Origin: Falsiroseomonas sp041690465 | Lineage (GTDB): Bacteria > Pseudomonadota > Alphaproteobacteria > Acetobacterales > Acetobacteraceae | Length of the DNA: 64,000 nt | Assembly (NCBI RefSeq): GCF_041690465.1 | Contig: NZ_JAWLHG010000023.1 | Span: 1 to 64,000, forward strand | Reading direction: 5' to 3' | Part shown: in pieces, positions 8,714 through 16,700 of the stretch | Position numbering within the stretch: the stretch's first letter is position 1 | Layout of the letters: each line of letters begins with the position of its first letter | Position numbers and translations under genes: made by a program | The notes under the pieces: generated by a model | What the model was told of the DNA's origin: nothing | The model's database searches: none | What the model saw: only the letters and a program-made list of their open reading frames with translations

Positions 8714-9974
8714 CGGGTTCCGCGCGGCGCCGGGCGCATCGTCCGCGACCTCGCGTCGCGGCCTTCGCATCCTCTACCTGCACCAGCACTTCTCCCGCCC
8801 CGAGGGCAGCACGGCGACGCGCTCCTTCCACCAGGCGGCGGCGCTGGCGGCGGCGGGGCACGCGGTGACGCTGGCCTGCGGCCGCTACCAGGGCGCGGTG
8901 ACCGGGCTCGACGCGCCGTTTCGCCACGGCCTGCGCAGCGGCGCGATGGACGGCTTCACGCTGCGCGAATTCGACATCGGCTGCGGCAATGCCCAGGGGC
9001 TGGCTGCCCGCAGCGCCGCCTTCCTGCGCTACGCCGCGCGCGGCACCGCCGCGGCGCTGCGCGAGCGCTGGGACCTGGTGATCGCGTCCTCCACGCCCCT
9101 GACGGTGGCGCTGCCCGCGCTGGCGGCGAAGCGGATGCGCGGCATCCCCTTCATCTTCGAGATGCGCGATCCCTGGCCTGAACTGCCGGCCGCGCTGTCG
9201 TCCCGCCAGGGTGGCGTGCCGCGCCCGGTTCTGGCGGCGATGGGGCGCCTGGCCGATGCCGCCTGCCGCGAGGCCGCGCATGTCGTCGCGCTCACCGAGG
9301 GCATGGCGGAGGTCGCGGTGGCGCGCGGCGCCGATCCCCGGGATGTGGCGGTGCTGCCGCAGGGGGCGGATCTCGACCTGTTCGGCCCGCATGTGGCGCC
9401 CTGGCGGCCCGCCGGCATGGATGAGGTGCTGGCGGTCTATGCCGGCACGCACGGCGCGGCGAACGGCCTTGAGGCGCTGCTCGACGCCGCGGCGCTGCTG
9501 CGCGGCGCGAAGATCCGCCTGCTGCTGGTCGGCGAGGGCGCGCGCAAGCCGGCGCTGATGGCGCGCGCCGCCGCCGAGGCGCTGCCGGTCAGCTTCCTCG
9601 ACCCGCTGCCCAAGCCGCGCCTGGCCGCGCTGATGGCGGGGGCGGAGATCGGCCTGCACTGCCTGGCGCCGGTGCCGGAATTCGCCGAGTGGTCGGCGCC
9701 CAACAAGCTGGTGGAGGGCCTCGCCGCCGGGCGGCCGATGGTCACCAACGTGCCCGGCCGTGCGGCCCGCCTGCTGCGCGAGGAACGCTGCGGCGTTGCA
9801 GTGCCGCCGGGCGACGCGCCTGCGCTCGCCGCCGCGCTGCGCCGCCTCGCCGCCGATCCCGCGCTGCGCGCGGCGATGGGCGCGGCCGGTCGGCGCCTGG
9901 CGGAAGCGCGCTTCGACCAGCGGCGCATCGCCGCCGGGCTGGTCGCACTGGCCGAGCGGGTAGCGGTGCGATGA
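8700..9974 (+). CDS. Glycosyltransferase family 4 protein (WcaI-like)
   Basis: 424-residue GT-B glycosyltransferase. It has an N-terminal Rossmann half (RILYLHQHFSRPEGSTATRS near 22, the WcaI-type opening) and FEMRDPWPE near 155. The C-terminal half carries a LLVGEGARKP segment and a donor-site region with the PNKLVEGLAAGRPMV motif near 335-350, the E-x7-E-like signature of GT4 enzymes. It starts at a GTG inside the preceding aminotransferase gene (14-base overlap) and its stop overlaps the next glycosyltransferase start (ATGA). It would add a sugar to the lipid-linked repeat unit in the cytoplasm. Confidence 0.87.
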   Translation: MPGADGFRAAPGASSATSRRGLRILYLHQHFSRPEGSTATRSFHQAAALAAAGHAVTLACGRYQGAVTGLDAPFRHGLRSGAMDGFTLREFDIGCGNAQGLAARSAAFLRYAARGTAAALRERWDLVIASSTPLTVALPALAAKRMRGIPFIFEMRDPWPELPAALSSRQGGVPRPVLAAMGRLADAACREAAHVVALTEGMAEVAVARGADPRDVAVLPQGADLDLFGPHVAPWRPAGMDEVLAVYAGTHGAANGLEALLDAAALLRGAKIRLLLVGEGARKPALMARAAAEALPVSFLDPLPKPRLAALMAGAEIGLHCLAPVPEFAEWSAPNKLVEGLAAGRPMVTNVPGRAARLLREERCGVAVPPGDAPALAAALRRLAADPALRAAMGAAGRRLAEARFDQRRIAAGLVALAERVAVR

Positions 9975-11161
9975 GCGGGCTGGTCCTGATGCTCTCGGCC
10001 GCGCATCCGCCGGAGGATGTGCGGATCGTCGCGAAGGAGGGCGCGGCGCTTGCCGCCGCCGGCTTCTATGTCGGGCACCTGGCGCCGGGCGAGCCGGCGT
10101 GTTCCACGCTGCACGGCGTCGCGCTGCATGGCCATGCACGGCGCGGGCGCGGCTGGCGCGGGCGCCTGTTCGGCATCCCGGCGCTGGCGCGCGAAGCCGC
10201 GGCGCTTCGGCCGGCGGTGATCCACGCGCATGAGCCGGACAGCTGGCTCGCCGCGCTGCTCGCCGCCCGGCGCTGCGGCGCGCGCGTGGTGCTCGACGTG
10301 CACGAGCATTACCCATCGCGGCTCGATCCGCGCCTGCCGCGCGCGTTGCGGCCGCTGGGCCGTGCGGCGCTGGCCGCGCTCTGCCGGCTGCTCGCCGCGC
10401 GCGCCGATGCGGTGGTGCTGGCCAAGGACGGGCTGGCGCAGGATTTCGGCGGCGCCGCACACTGCACCGAGGTGCGCAACTACGGCGCCGATCCCGGCAT
10501 CGCGCCACGTACGCACGGAGCGGGGCCGCTGCGCCTGCTGCACCTCGGCGCGCTTGGTGAATCGCGCGGTGCCTTCACCATGCTTGACGCGCTGGCATTG
10601 CTGCCGCCGGAGACGCGGCTGGTGCTGGTCGGCCGATTCACCGATGGCAGCGAAGGCGCGTTCGAGGACTGCGCCCGGTCGCTCGGTGTCGCGGGGCGGA
10701 TCGAGAAGCATGGCTGGCTGCCGCACCGGCAGGCGCTGGAATGCGCGGCGGGCTGCGATGTCGCGCTGGTGCTGTTCCAGCCCGGCGTCGAAAACCACCG
10801 CCTGGCGCTGCCGCACAAGCTGTTCGACGCGATGGTGCTCGGCCTGCCGGTGATCGTGCCGGAATTCGCCGAGCAGGTCGCGCGGGTGGTGGCCGAAGCC
10901 GGCTGCGGCCTGGCGCTCGACACCGCCGATCCGTCGCGCGTCGCCGCCGGCCTGCAGCTTCTGTCCGACCCGGCGTTGCGGGCGACGATGGGCGCGCGGG
11001 GACGCGCCGCTGCGCTGACGTGCTTCGGCTGGGAGGGCGAGGCCGCGCGGCTGGTCGCGCTCTATCGCAGGCTGTTGCCGGCCGCATCCATGTCGGCGCA
11101 GCAGCAGGGGGCAGTCGCTGATGGCTCCGAGCGACTCCTCGGAGTTGCCTTGCGCCGATAG
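9971..11161 (+). CDS. Glycosyltransferase family 4 protein
   Basis: 396-residue GT-B fold glycosyltransferase distinct from its upstream neighbour. Visible landmarks are IHAHEPDSWLAALL near 80, DVHEHYPS near 105, the LLHLGALGESRG stretch near 185 and LVLVGRFTDG. A donor-binding GWLPHRQALECAAGCDVALV segment and LPHKLFDAMVLGLPVIVPEF, the GT4 E/D-containing loop, follow. The ATG at 9971 overlaps the previous stop (ATGA). Two consecutive GT4 genes suggest a short repeat unit, but no flippase (Wzx) gene is present in the window. Confidence 0.86.
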   Translation: MSGLVLMLSAAHPPEDVRIVAKEGAALAAAGFYVGHLAPGEPACSTLHGVALHGHARRGRGWRGRLFGIPALAREAAALRPAVIHAHEPDSWLAALLAARRCGARVVLDVHEHYPSRLDPRLPRALRPLGRAALAALCRLLAARADAVVLAKDGLAQDFGGAAHCTEVRNYGADPGIAPRTHGAGPLRLLHLGALGESRGAFTMLDALALLPPETRLVLVGRFTDGSEGAFEDCARSLGVAGRIEKHGWLPHRQALECAAGCDVALVLFQPGVENHRLALPHKLFDAMVLGLPVIVPEFAEQVARVVAEAGCGLALDTADPSRVAAGLQLLSDPALRATMGARGRAAALTCFGWEGEAARLVALYRRLLPAASMSAQQQGAVADGSERLLGVALRR

Positions 11162-11210
11162 TCCGTCCTACTGCCCCGGATCAGCCGAACGCAGGAAGGG
11201 AGGCCGGCCG

Positions 11211-12023
11211 ATGACGGGCGGAACCGCCGGGCAGGATGCGCCCAACGGATGCCATGCCGACCTGCCCGGCGTGCGGCTGTGGTTCACCGACAGCGGCGGC
11301 GAGGGCGCGCCGATCGTCCTGCTGCACCCCAACACCGGCAACAGCGAGGTCTGGCAGAAGCAGGTGCCGGCGCTGGCGGCGGCCGGCTTCCGCGCCATCG
11401 CCTTCGACCGCCGCGGCTGGGGCCGCAGCCTCGCCGTGCCGGAAACCGGCGCGCAGCCGGGCAGCATCGCCGGCGACCTCGATGCGCTGGCCGACCATCT
11501 CGGCCTCGGGCGCTTCCACCTGCTCGGCGTTGCCGGCGGCGGCTTCGCCGCGCTGGACTACGCGTGCTGGCGGCCGGAGCGCGTGCGCAGCCTGGTGGTC
11601 GGCGCCAGCTACGGCCAGTTCCAGGAGCCGGAGATCCAGGCGATCTTCCAGCGGATCGCCACGCCGGACTTCCAGCGCGTGCCGGCCCTGCTGCGCGAGG
11701 TCGGCGCCACCTTCCGCGGCCTCGATCCCGAAGGCACCGCGCAGTGGCTCGAGATCGAGCATCGCGCCATGCAGCCGGGCGCCGTGGCGCAGCCGCTGCG
11801 CAGCCCGAACACCTACGCCAAGCTCGCCGCCATCGCCTGCCCGGTGCTGGTGCTGGCCGCCGGTGCCGACCTCTACGCGCCGCCGGCGCTGATGCGCCGC
11901 TGGGCGGCGCATCTGCCATCGCATGAGTGGGACGTGCTGCCGGAAGCCGGCCACGCGATCAGCTGGGAACAGCCCGAGGCCTTCAACGCGCGGGTCATCG
12001 CCTTCCTGCGCGGCGTGCCGTAG
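11211..12023 (+). CDS. Alpha/beta-hydrolase fold protein lacking the nucleophile Ser
   Basis: 270-residue alpha/beta-hydrolase fold protein with a good ribosome site (GGAAGGGAGG at 11194-11203). The oxyanion-region motif LLHPNTG, the FDRRGWGRS strand and the C-terminal acid and base (Asp about 220 in GADLYAP, His 248 in AGHAIS) are conserved. However, the nucleophile elbow reads LLGVAGGGFAAL, so the G-x-Ser-x-G position is Ala 108. It may be non-hydrolytic (some members of the fold act as cofactor-free dioxygenases, lyases or binding proteins) or inactive. It follows the EPS genes on the same strand and ends 3 bases before ccmI on the other strand. Confidence 0.8.
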   Translation: MTGGTAGQDAPNGCHADLPGVRLWFTDSGGEGAPIVLLHPNTGNSEVWQKQVPALAAAGFRAIAFDRRGWGRSLAVPETGAQPGSIAGDLDALADHLGLGRFHLLGVAGGGFAALDYACWRPERVRSLVVGASYGQFQEPEIQAIFQRIATPDFQRVPALLREVGATFRGLDPEGTAQWLEIEHRAMQPGAVAQPLRSPNTYAKLAAIACPVLVLAAGADLYAPPALMRRWAAHLPSHEWDVLPEAGHAISWEQPEAFNARVIAFLRGVP

Positions 12024-12026
12024 CCG

Positions 12027-12824
12027 TCAGGGCAGCGCCTGCAGCTGCCGCTCCACCACCTCGCGCCAGGGCGCATCGCGCGGCGCATCGGCGAGCAGAG
12101 CCTGCCAGACGCTGCGCGCATTCGCCGCGCGGCCGGCGCGCGCCTCCGCGAGTCCGGCGAGGAAACGCAGCCGCGGATCGCCCGGCGCATTGCCCAGCGC
12201 ACGGGCCAGCAGCGCGGCGGCCTCGGCGTGGTTCTGCTGCTCGATCTGCAACTCCGCGAGGTCACCGGCCAGTTGCGGGTCGAAGCGGATCGCCAGCGCG
12301 CGCGTCCAGGCCTCGACCGCCTGCTCGACGCGGCCGCGGTTGCGCTCGGCATTGCCGAGCAGCACCAGGCCCTGCCGCGCCGGCTCGCCGTTCGGGTCCA
12401 CCTGCGCGATGCGCTCGCGCAGCGATGCCAGCAACTGCTCCTCCGCCTCGGCCTGCTGGCGGCGGAGGTCGTAGGGCGCGCTCGGCATCTCGGGGATGCC
12501 GCGCACGAGGTAGAGGCCGACCGCCGCGGCGGGCACCAGGAACAGCGCGGCGGCAACGAGCGCGCCGCTGCGCCGGCTGGCATGCGCCGCGTCCTCCTTC
12601 GGGGCGGCGAGGATGCGCCGCTGCACTTCCAGCGTGGCGGCGGCATGCGCGGCGGCGTCGAGCCGTCCGGCCTCGCGCTCCCGGTCCAGCTCCGCGAGCT
12701 GTGCGCGGTAGAGCGCGAGGTCGGCCTCGGCGCGCCCGCGCGCGCGGGCGGGGCGGAACACCGCGATGGCGAGCGGCAGCATCGCCGCCAGGGCGAGCGC
12801 GCCGACGAGCAGCCAGATGGTCAC
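12027..12824 (-). CDS. ccmI: c-type cytochrome biogenesis protein CcmI
   Basis: 265-residue CcmI/CycH: apocytochrome c chaperone of the heme ligation complex. The N-terminus has one transmembrane helix (residues 3-22), a charged helical loop (RAEADLALYRAQLAELDRE, typical CcmI) and a second transmembrane helix near 88-108. The C-terminal half (about 125-265) is a periplasmic TPR-like domain (LVLLGNAERNRGRVEQAVEA...). It is the last gene of the ccmCDEFGHI operon, and its ATG overlaps the ccmH stop by 4 bases. Confidence 0.93.
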   Translation of the reverse strand: MTIWLLVGALALAAMLPLAIAVFRPARARGRAEADLALYRAQLAELDREREAGRLDAAAHAAATLEVQRRILAAPKEDAAHASRRSGALVAAALFLVPAAAVGLYLVRGIPEMPSAPYDLRRQQAEAEEQLLASLRERIAQVDPNGEPARQGLVLLGNAERNRGRVEQAVEAWTRALAIRFDPQLAGDLAELQIEQQNHAEAAALLARALGNAPGDPRLRFLAGLAEARAGRAANARSVWQALLADAPRDAPWREVVERQLQALP

Positions 12825-13423
12825 GCGCGATTCCCGTCCTGTCCCGGCGGCAGGCCGAGCGCGGCCAGGCGCTGGCGCTCCTCATCGGTCAGCGGCGGCG
12901 GCCCGGCGGCGGCGGCCTGCGCGGCCCGGCGACGCATGGAGGCGATCAGCCCCAGGCCCGCCAGGACGGCGACGAGGGGCGTCGCCCAGAGCACCGCGGT
13001 GGACCAGGCGAAGGGCGGCTTCAACAGCACGAAGTCGCCGTAGCGGTCATGCAGGAAGGCCATGATCTGCGAATCGCTGTCGCCGGCGGTGATGCGTTCC
13101 CGCACGATCAGCCTGAGGTCGCGCGCGAGGCCGACCTCGCTGTCCTCGATGGACTGGTTCTGGCAGACCATGCAGCGGATCTCGCGGCCCAGCGCGCGGG
13201 CGCGCGCTTCCTGCGCCGGGTCGGGCAGCATGTCGTCGGGGTTGGAGACAGCGAGGGCGTGGAGGGGCGCCAGCAGCAGAAGCAATACGAGGAGGCGGCC
13301 AGCGCAGCTGGCCGAGCGCGCGAATGCGCGCCGCGCACAGACCGACAGTGCCGCGCGGAGAACCAGTGGCCTGCGCGAAGCCAAGGCGGCGGAGCCGCCG
13401 CCCGGCACCTGAGCGCACCTCAT
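12821..13423 (-). CDS. ccmH: Cytochrome c-type biogenesis protein CcmH
   Basis: CcmH thiol-oxidoreductase that reduces the CXXCH Cys pair of apocytochrome c. The redox motif IRCMVCQNQSI gives Cys 84 and Cys 87 in this reading, followed by a C-terminal transmembrane helix near 140-160. The ATG at 13423 overlaps the ccmG stop (ATGA), but the first 45 or so residues are Arg/Ala/Ser-rich and encoded by a palindrome-rich segment. The family normally begins close to the hydrophobic signal (LLVLLLLLAPLHALA, about 44-58). The true start may therefore be internal, for example a TTG near residue 14. Confidence 0.9.
   Translation of the reverse strand: MRCAQVPGGGSAALASRRPLVLRAALSVCARRAFARSASCAGRLLVLLLLLAPLHALAVSNPDDMLPDPAQEARARALGREIRCMVCQNQSIEDSEVGLARDLRLIVRERITAGDSDSQIMAFLHDRYGDFVLLKPPFAWSTAVLWATPLVAVLAGLGLIASMRRRAAQAAAAGPPPLTDEERQRLAALGLPPGQDGNRA
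13296..13402. repeat. Cluster of three hairpins (REP-like) in the 5' end of ccmH
   Basis: Three perfect inverted repeats stand in a row: CGGCCAGC-GCA-GCTGGCCG (13296-13314), GCGCGC-GAAT-GCGCGC (13316-13331) and GGCGGCGG-AG-CCGCCGCC (13385-13402). An 18-base stretch here (13302-13319) matches 14017-14034, in the ccmF-ccmG gap, at 17 of 18 positions. The pattern suggests an interspersed palindromic element lodged between cistrons that has been absorbed into the ccmH reading frame. This is inference from two copies only. Confidence 0.45.
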
Positions 13424-13986
13424 GACGCATACCGCCGCAGGAGCGGCCGGATGTCCTGCTCCAGCACCTCCGGCGTGACCGGGCCCGCCCAGCGCCAGCG
13501 GATGATGCCCTGGCGGTCCAGCAGGTAGGTCTCCGGCACGCCATAGACGCCCCAGTCGATCGCGACGCGGCCCGGCTCGTCCTTCGCCAGGCGGCCATAG
13601 GGATTGCCGCGCTCGCGGAGGAATTTCAGGCTGTCCTCGGGCTTGTCCTTGTAGGCGATGCCGAACACCGGCACGCCCTCGCGCGCAAGGCGCATCAGCT
13701 GCGGATGCTCGATGATGCAGGGCACGCACCAGCTCGCCCAGAAATTCACCAGCACCGGGCCGGGCAGCCCCTGCAGATCCGCCGAGGACAAGGCCGGCGT
13801 GTCCACGCCCGGCAGCGCCGGCAGCGTGAAGTCCGGCGGCGTGCGGCCGATCAGCGCGGAGGGGACGCCGCGCGGGTTGTACTCGCCGGTCCGCATGCCC
13901 TGCAGCATGCCGTAGAACGCGACGCCGCCGGCGGCGGCCAAGGCGAAGGGGGTGAACAGCAGCGCGCGCCGGGCGAGGGGGGTCAT
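13420..13986 (-). CDS. ccmG: Thiol:disulfide interchange protein CcmG/DsbE
   Basis: 188-residue membrane-anchored thioredoxin-like protein that reduces CcmH and apocytochrome c. It has an N-terminal transmembrane anchor (about 7-28) and a thioredoxin fold with the active site WCVPC (Cys 87, Cys 90). The GVYGVPETYLLD segment carries the cis-Pro and family signature. It lies between ccmF (76-base gap) and ccmH (ATGA overlap) and is transcribed with them. Confidence 0.95.
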   Translation of the reverse strand: MTPLARRALLFTPFALAAAGGVAFYGMLQGMRTGEYNPRGVPSALIGRTPPDFTLPALPGVDTPALSSADLQGLPGPVLVNFWASWCVPCIIEHPQLMRLAREGVPVFGIAYKDKPEDSLKFLRERGNPYGRLAKDEPGRVAIDWGVYGVPETYLLDRQGIIRWRWAGPVTPEVLEQDIRPLLRRYAS

Positions 13987-14062
13987 GCTGCCCGCCTCGA
14001 ATACGTCACGCGGGCGGCGCAGCCGGCCGAGCGCCCGGCGCTTGAGGGCACCAAAAGATCTC
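13987..14062 (-). other. ccmF-ccmG intercistronic segment with coupled 27-codon frame
   Basis: This is the only real gap in the ccm operon. On the minus strand an ATG at 14066 overlaps the ccmF stop and opens a 27-codon Arg/Ala/Ser-rich frame. Its stop (13983-13985) overlaps the ccmG ATG, so ribosomes could pass from ccmF to ccmG by two ATGA junctions. The segment also contains the 18-base sequence shared with the ccmH 5' end. I do not claim a functional peptide; a palindromic interspersed repeat is more likely. Confidence 0.35.
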
Positions 14063-16030
14063 TCATGCCGGTGCCGCCTGCGCCGCCGCCTTGCGGTTCG
14101 GTGCGGAGACGCGCACGCGCCGATCCGCCAGCGAGAGCCCGCCGCCCAGCGCCATGATCGCGGCGCCGATCCACAGCCAGGGCGCGAGCAGGTTGTAGTG
14201 GATGCGGATCACCGCCTTGCCGCCGCTTTCCTCGCCGATCACGGCGTAGAGGTCGTAGAGCAGGTTGGTGCGGATCGAGACCTCGGTGGTGTTCTGGCGG
14301 CCGACCGGGAACCAGCGGCGCGACGGCTCCATCACGTGCAGCACCTCGCCATCGCGCAGCACGGTGATGGTGGCGCGGCGCGCGGTGAAGTTGGCGCCGG
14401 GCGTGTCGCGCACGCCATCGAGCCGCCAGGTGTAGCCGGCCATCTCCGTGGTATCGCCGGGCGCCATCGCCACCAGCTTCTCCTGCGCCATCCCCATGCC
14501 GGCGATGCCCGCGGCGACGATGCCGATGCCGGCATGGGCGATCGCAGCCCCCCAGGCGGCGCGCGGCAGGGCCTTCGCGCGCGCCCAGGAATTGGCGAGC
14601 TTGGTGCGGAACAGTGCCGTCCGATCGGCGATGTCGGTGATCGCGGCGCCCACCACCCAGGCCGCGAAGGCGAAGCCCACCGCCGGCAGCGCGCGGCTTC
14701 CGGTCAGCAGCAGCGCGAGGAAGAAGACTGCGAAGGCGATCAGCGCCGCCCACCAGAGCCGCTGCACCACGGGCCAGAGCTGCGCGCGCTTCCAGGGCAT
14801 CAGCGGCCCGCAGGCCATCGCCAGCAGCAGCGGCACGACGAGGGGAAAGCTTGCCATGTTGAAGAAGGGCGCGCCCACCGAAACCTTCGCGCCGAACAGC
14901 GCATCGGCGAACATCGGCCAGAGCGTGCCGACGAACACCACCGCGCTGATCGAGCAGACCAGCAGGTTGTTCAGCACGATCGCGCCCTCGCGCGAGACCG
15001 GCGCGAAGATCCCGGTCGGCACCATCGCCTGCGCCCGCCACGCGAACAGCAGGAAGGCGCCGCCCATGTAGAACATCAGCAGGCCGAGGATGAACAGCCC
15101 GCGCTCCGGGTCGTTGGCGAAGGAATGCACGGAGTTCAGCACGCCCGAGCGCACCAGGAAGGTGCCGAGCAGGCTCATCCCGAAGGCGATGATCGCCAGC
15201 AGCACGGTCCAGGTCTTCAGCGACTCGCGCTTCTCCACCACGATGGCGGAGTGCAGCAGCGCCGTGCCGATCAGCCAGGGCAGCAGCGAGGCGTTCTCGA
15301 CCGGATCCCAGAACCAGTAGCCGCCCCAGCCGAGCTCATAGTACGCCCACCAGGAGCCGAGCGCGATGCCCGCTGTCAGGAAGCTCCACGCCGCCAGCGA
15401 CCAGGGTCGCACCCAGCGGCCCCAGGCGGCGTCCACGCGGCCCTCGATCAGTGCCGCGATGGCGAAGGCGAAGGTCACAGCATAGCCGACATAGCCGAGG
15501 TAGAGTAGCGGCGGATGCATCGCCAGCCCGATATCCTGCAGGATCGGGTTCAGCCCCTGGCCGTCCGGCGCCGGCGGCCACATCCGCTCGAACGGGTTGG
15601 ACGTCTTCAGGATGAACAGCAGGAAGCCGACCGAGATCAGCCCGAGCACGCCGAGCACGCGCGCCTTCAGCGTGGAGGGCAGCTCCCGCCCGAAGGCCGC
15701 CACCGCCAGGCCGCACAGCGCCAGGATCATCACCCAGAGGATCAGCGATCCCTCGTGGTTTCCCCAGGTGCCGGTGATCTTGTAGAGCATCGGCTTCAGC
15801 GAGTGGCTGTTCTGCACGACGTTCAGCACGGTGGTGTCGTTGATCGCGTAGGACCACATCAGGCAGGCGAAGCTCGCCGCGATGGCGAAGGCCTGCCCGA
15901 CGGCGAGCGGCGAGGCGGTGGCCATCAGCCGCGCATCCCGCTGCTCCGCGCCGAGCAGCGGCAGCGCGGTCTGCGCCAGCGCGAGGATCAGCGCGAGCGC
16001 CAGCGCAAAATGGCCGAGTTCGGCGATCAT
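14063..16030 (-). CDS. ccmF: Heme lyase subunit CcmF
   Basis: 655-residue CcmF, the integral membrane core of cytochrome c heme ligation. It has around 14-15 transmembrane segments and the tryptophan-rich WWD motif WGGYWFWDPVENASLLPWL near residue 230. The conserved early segment ITGTWGNHEGSLILW near 88 and a large periplasmic loop near the C-terminus (about 500-620) are also present. The ATG at 16030 overlaps the ccmE stop. Length and motif order match full-length CcmF. Confidence 0.97.
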   Translation of the reverse strand: MIAELGHFALALALILALAQTALPLLGAEQRDARLMATASPLAVGQAFAIAASFACLMWSYAINDTTVLNVVQNSHSLKPMLYKITGTWGNHEGSLILWVMILALCGLAVAAFGRELPSTLKARVLGVLGLISVGFLLFILKTSNPFERMWPPAPDGQGLNPILQDIGLAMHPPLLYLGYVGYAVTFAFAIAALIEGRVDAAWGRWVRPWSLAAWSFLTAGIALGSWWAYYELGWGGYWFWDPVENASLLPWLIGTALLHSAIVVEKRESLKTWTVLLAIIAFGMSLLGTFLVRSGVLNSVHSFANDPERGLFILGLLMFYMGGAFLLFAWRAQAMVPTGIFAPVSREGAIVLNNLLVCSISAVVFVGTLWPMFADALFGAKVSVGAPFFNMASFPLVVPLLLAMACGPLMPWKRAQLWPVVQRLWWAALIAFAVFFLALLLTGSRALPAVGFAFAAWVVGAAITDIADRTALFRTKLANSWARAKALPRAAWGAAIAHAGIGIVAAGIAGMGMAQEKLVAMAPGDTTEMAGYTWRLDGVRDTPGANFTARRATITVLRDGEVLHVMEPSRRWFPVGRQNTTEVSIRTNLLYDLYAVIGEESGGKAVIRIHYNLLAPWLWIGAAIMALGGGLSLADRRVRVSAPNRKAAAQAAPA

Positions 16031-16557
16031 GAGCCGGTGCGTCCCTGCGGAGCCGCGCGTGCGGGATCCAGCGTGTTCCAGGTGGCTGGCGGCGGTGCCG
16101 CGCCCTGTTCGGGCTGCCAGTGGCCGGCGCGCTTCAGCGCATCGGCGACCTCGGGCGGCATGTAGGTCTCGTCGTGGCGCGCGAGAACCTCGGAGGCGCG
16201 GAACACGCCATCGGGGCCAAGCCGGCCCATGGTGACCACGCCCTGACCTTCGCGGAACAGGTCGGGCAGCACGCCATTGTAGGCCACGCGCACGGTATGT
16301 GCGCCGTCGGTGACGCGGAAATGCACCAGCGGCCGCTGGCCCGCGACCGCGGGCTCGCGTTCCACGCTGCCAGCCTCGACCAGGCCGCCGAGGCGGAAGG
16401 CGCGATCGGGTCCGGGCTGCTGCGCCACGATGTCCGAGGGCGAGCGGAAGAACACCAGATTGTCCTGGAAGGCCGTGAGCGTCAGGGCCGTAGCGCTGCC
16501 GAGCCCGATGCCGCAGAGCACCAGGATCCACATCCGCCGCTTCTTGCGAGTCATCAT
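16027..16557 (-). CDS. ccmE: Heme chaperone CcmE
   Basis: 176-residue membrane-anchored periplasmic heme chaperone. One N-terminal helix (about 9-29) is followed by an OB-fold beta domain. The covalent heme site is conserved: VLARHDETYMPPEV with His 128 and Tyr 132 (H-x-x-x-Y). The start has two adjacent ATG codons (16557, 16554); the first overlaps the ccmD stop (ATGA). Confidence 0.95.
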   Translation of the reverse strand: MMTRKKRRMWILVLCGIGLGSATALTLTAFQDNLVFFRSPSDIVAQQPGPDRAFRLGGLVEAGSVEREPAVAGQRPLVHFRVTDGAHTVRVAYNGVLPDLFREGQGVVTMGRLGPDGVFRASEVLARHDETYMPPEVADALKRAGHWQPEQGAAPPPATWNTLDPARAAPQGRTGS

Positions 16558-16700
16558 GCGTCCCGCTCCCCGCGCGGATCGAGTTGCTTCAGCCGCGCCG
16601 CTGCCGTGCGGTGACGCAGGAAGGCGCCGAAGGCGAGGCCGCCGAACACCAGGGCGGTGATCGCCCAGGACAGGCTCACATGCAGCCAGTGCGTCGTCAT
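16554..16700 (-). CDS. ccmD: Heme exporter protein CcmD (small)
   Basis: 48-residue single-helix protein read directly from the minus strand. It starts MTTHWLHVSLSWAITALVFG and ends with a basic, polar tail. CcmD binds the CcmC-CcmE heme complex and helps release holo-CcmE. Its ATG overlaps the ccmC stop and its stop overlaps the ccmE ATG, both as ATGA. Size, topology and position between ccmC and ccmE make the assignment firm. Confidence 0.9.
   Translation of the reverse strand: MTTHWLHVSLSWAITALVFGGLAFGAFLRHRTAAARLKQLDPRGERDA

Noticed and set aside
13983..14066. 27-codon frame between ccmF and ccmG as a new small ccm gene
   Set aside because: It is Arg/Ala/Ser-rich, has no membrane or other motif, and lies in sequence partly shared with the ccmH 5' palindromes, so a repeat element is more likely; reported only as an intercistronic segment.
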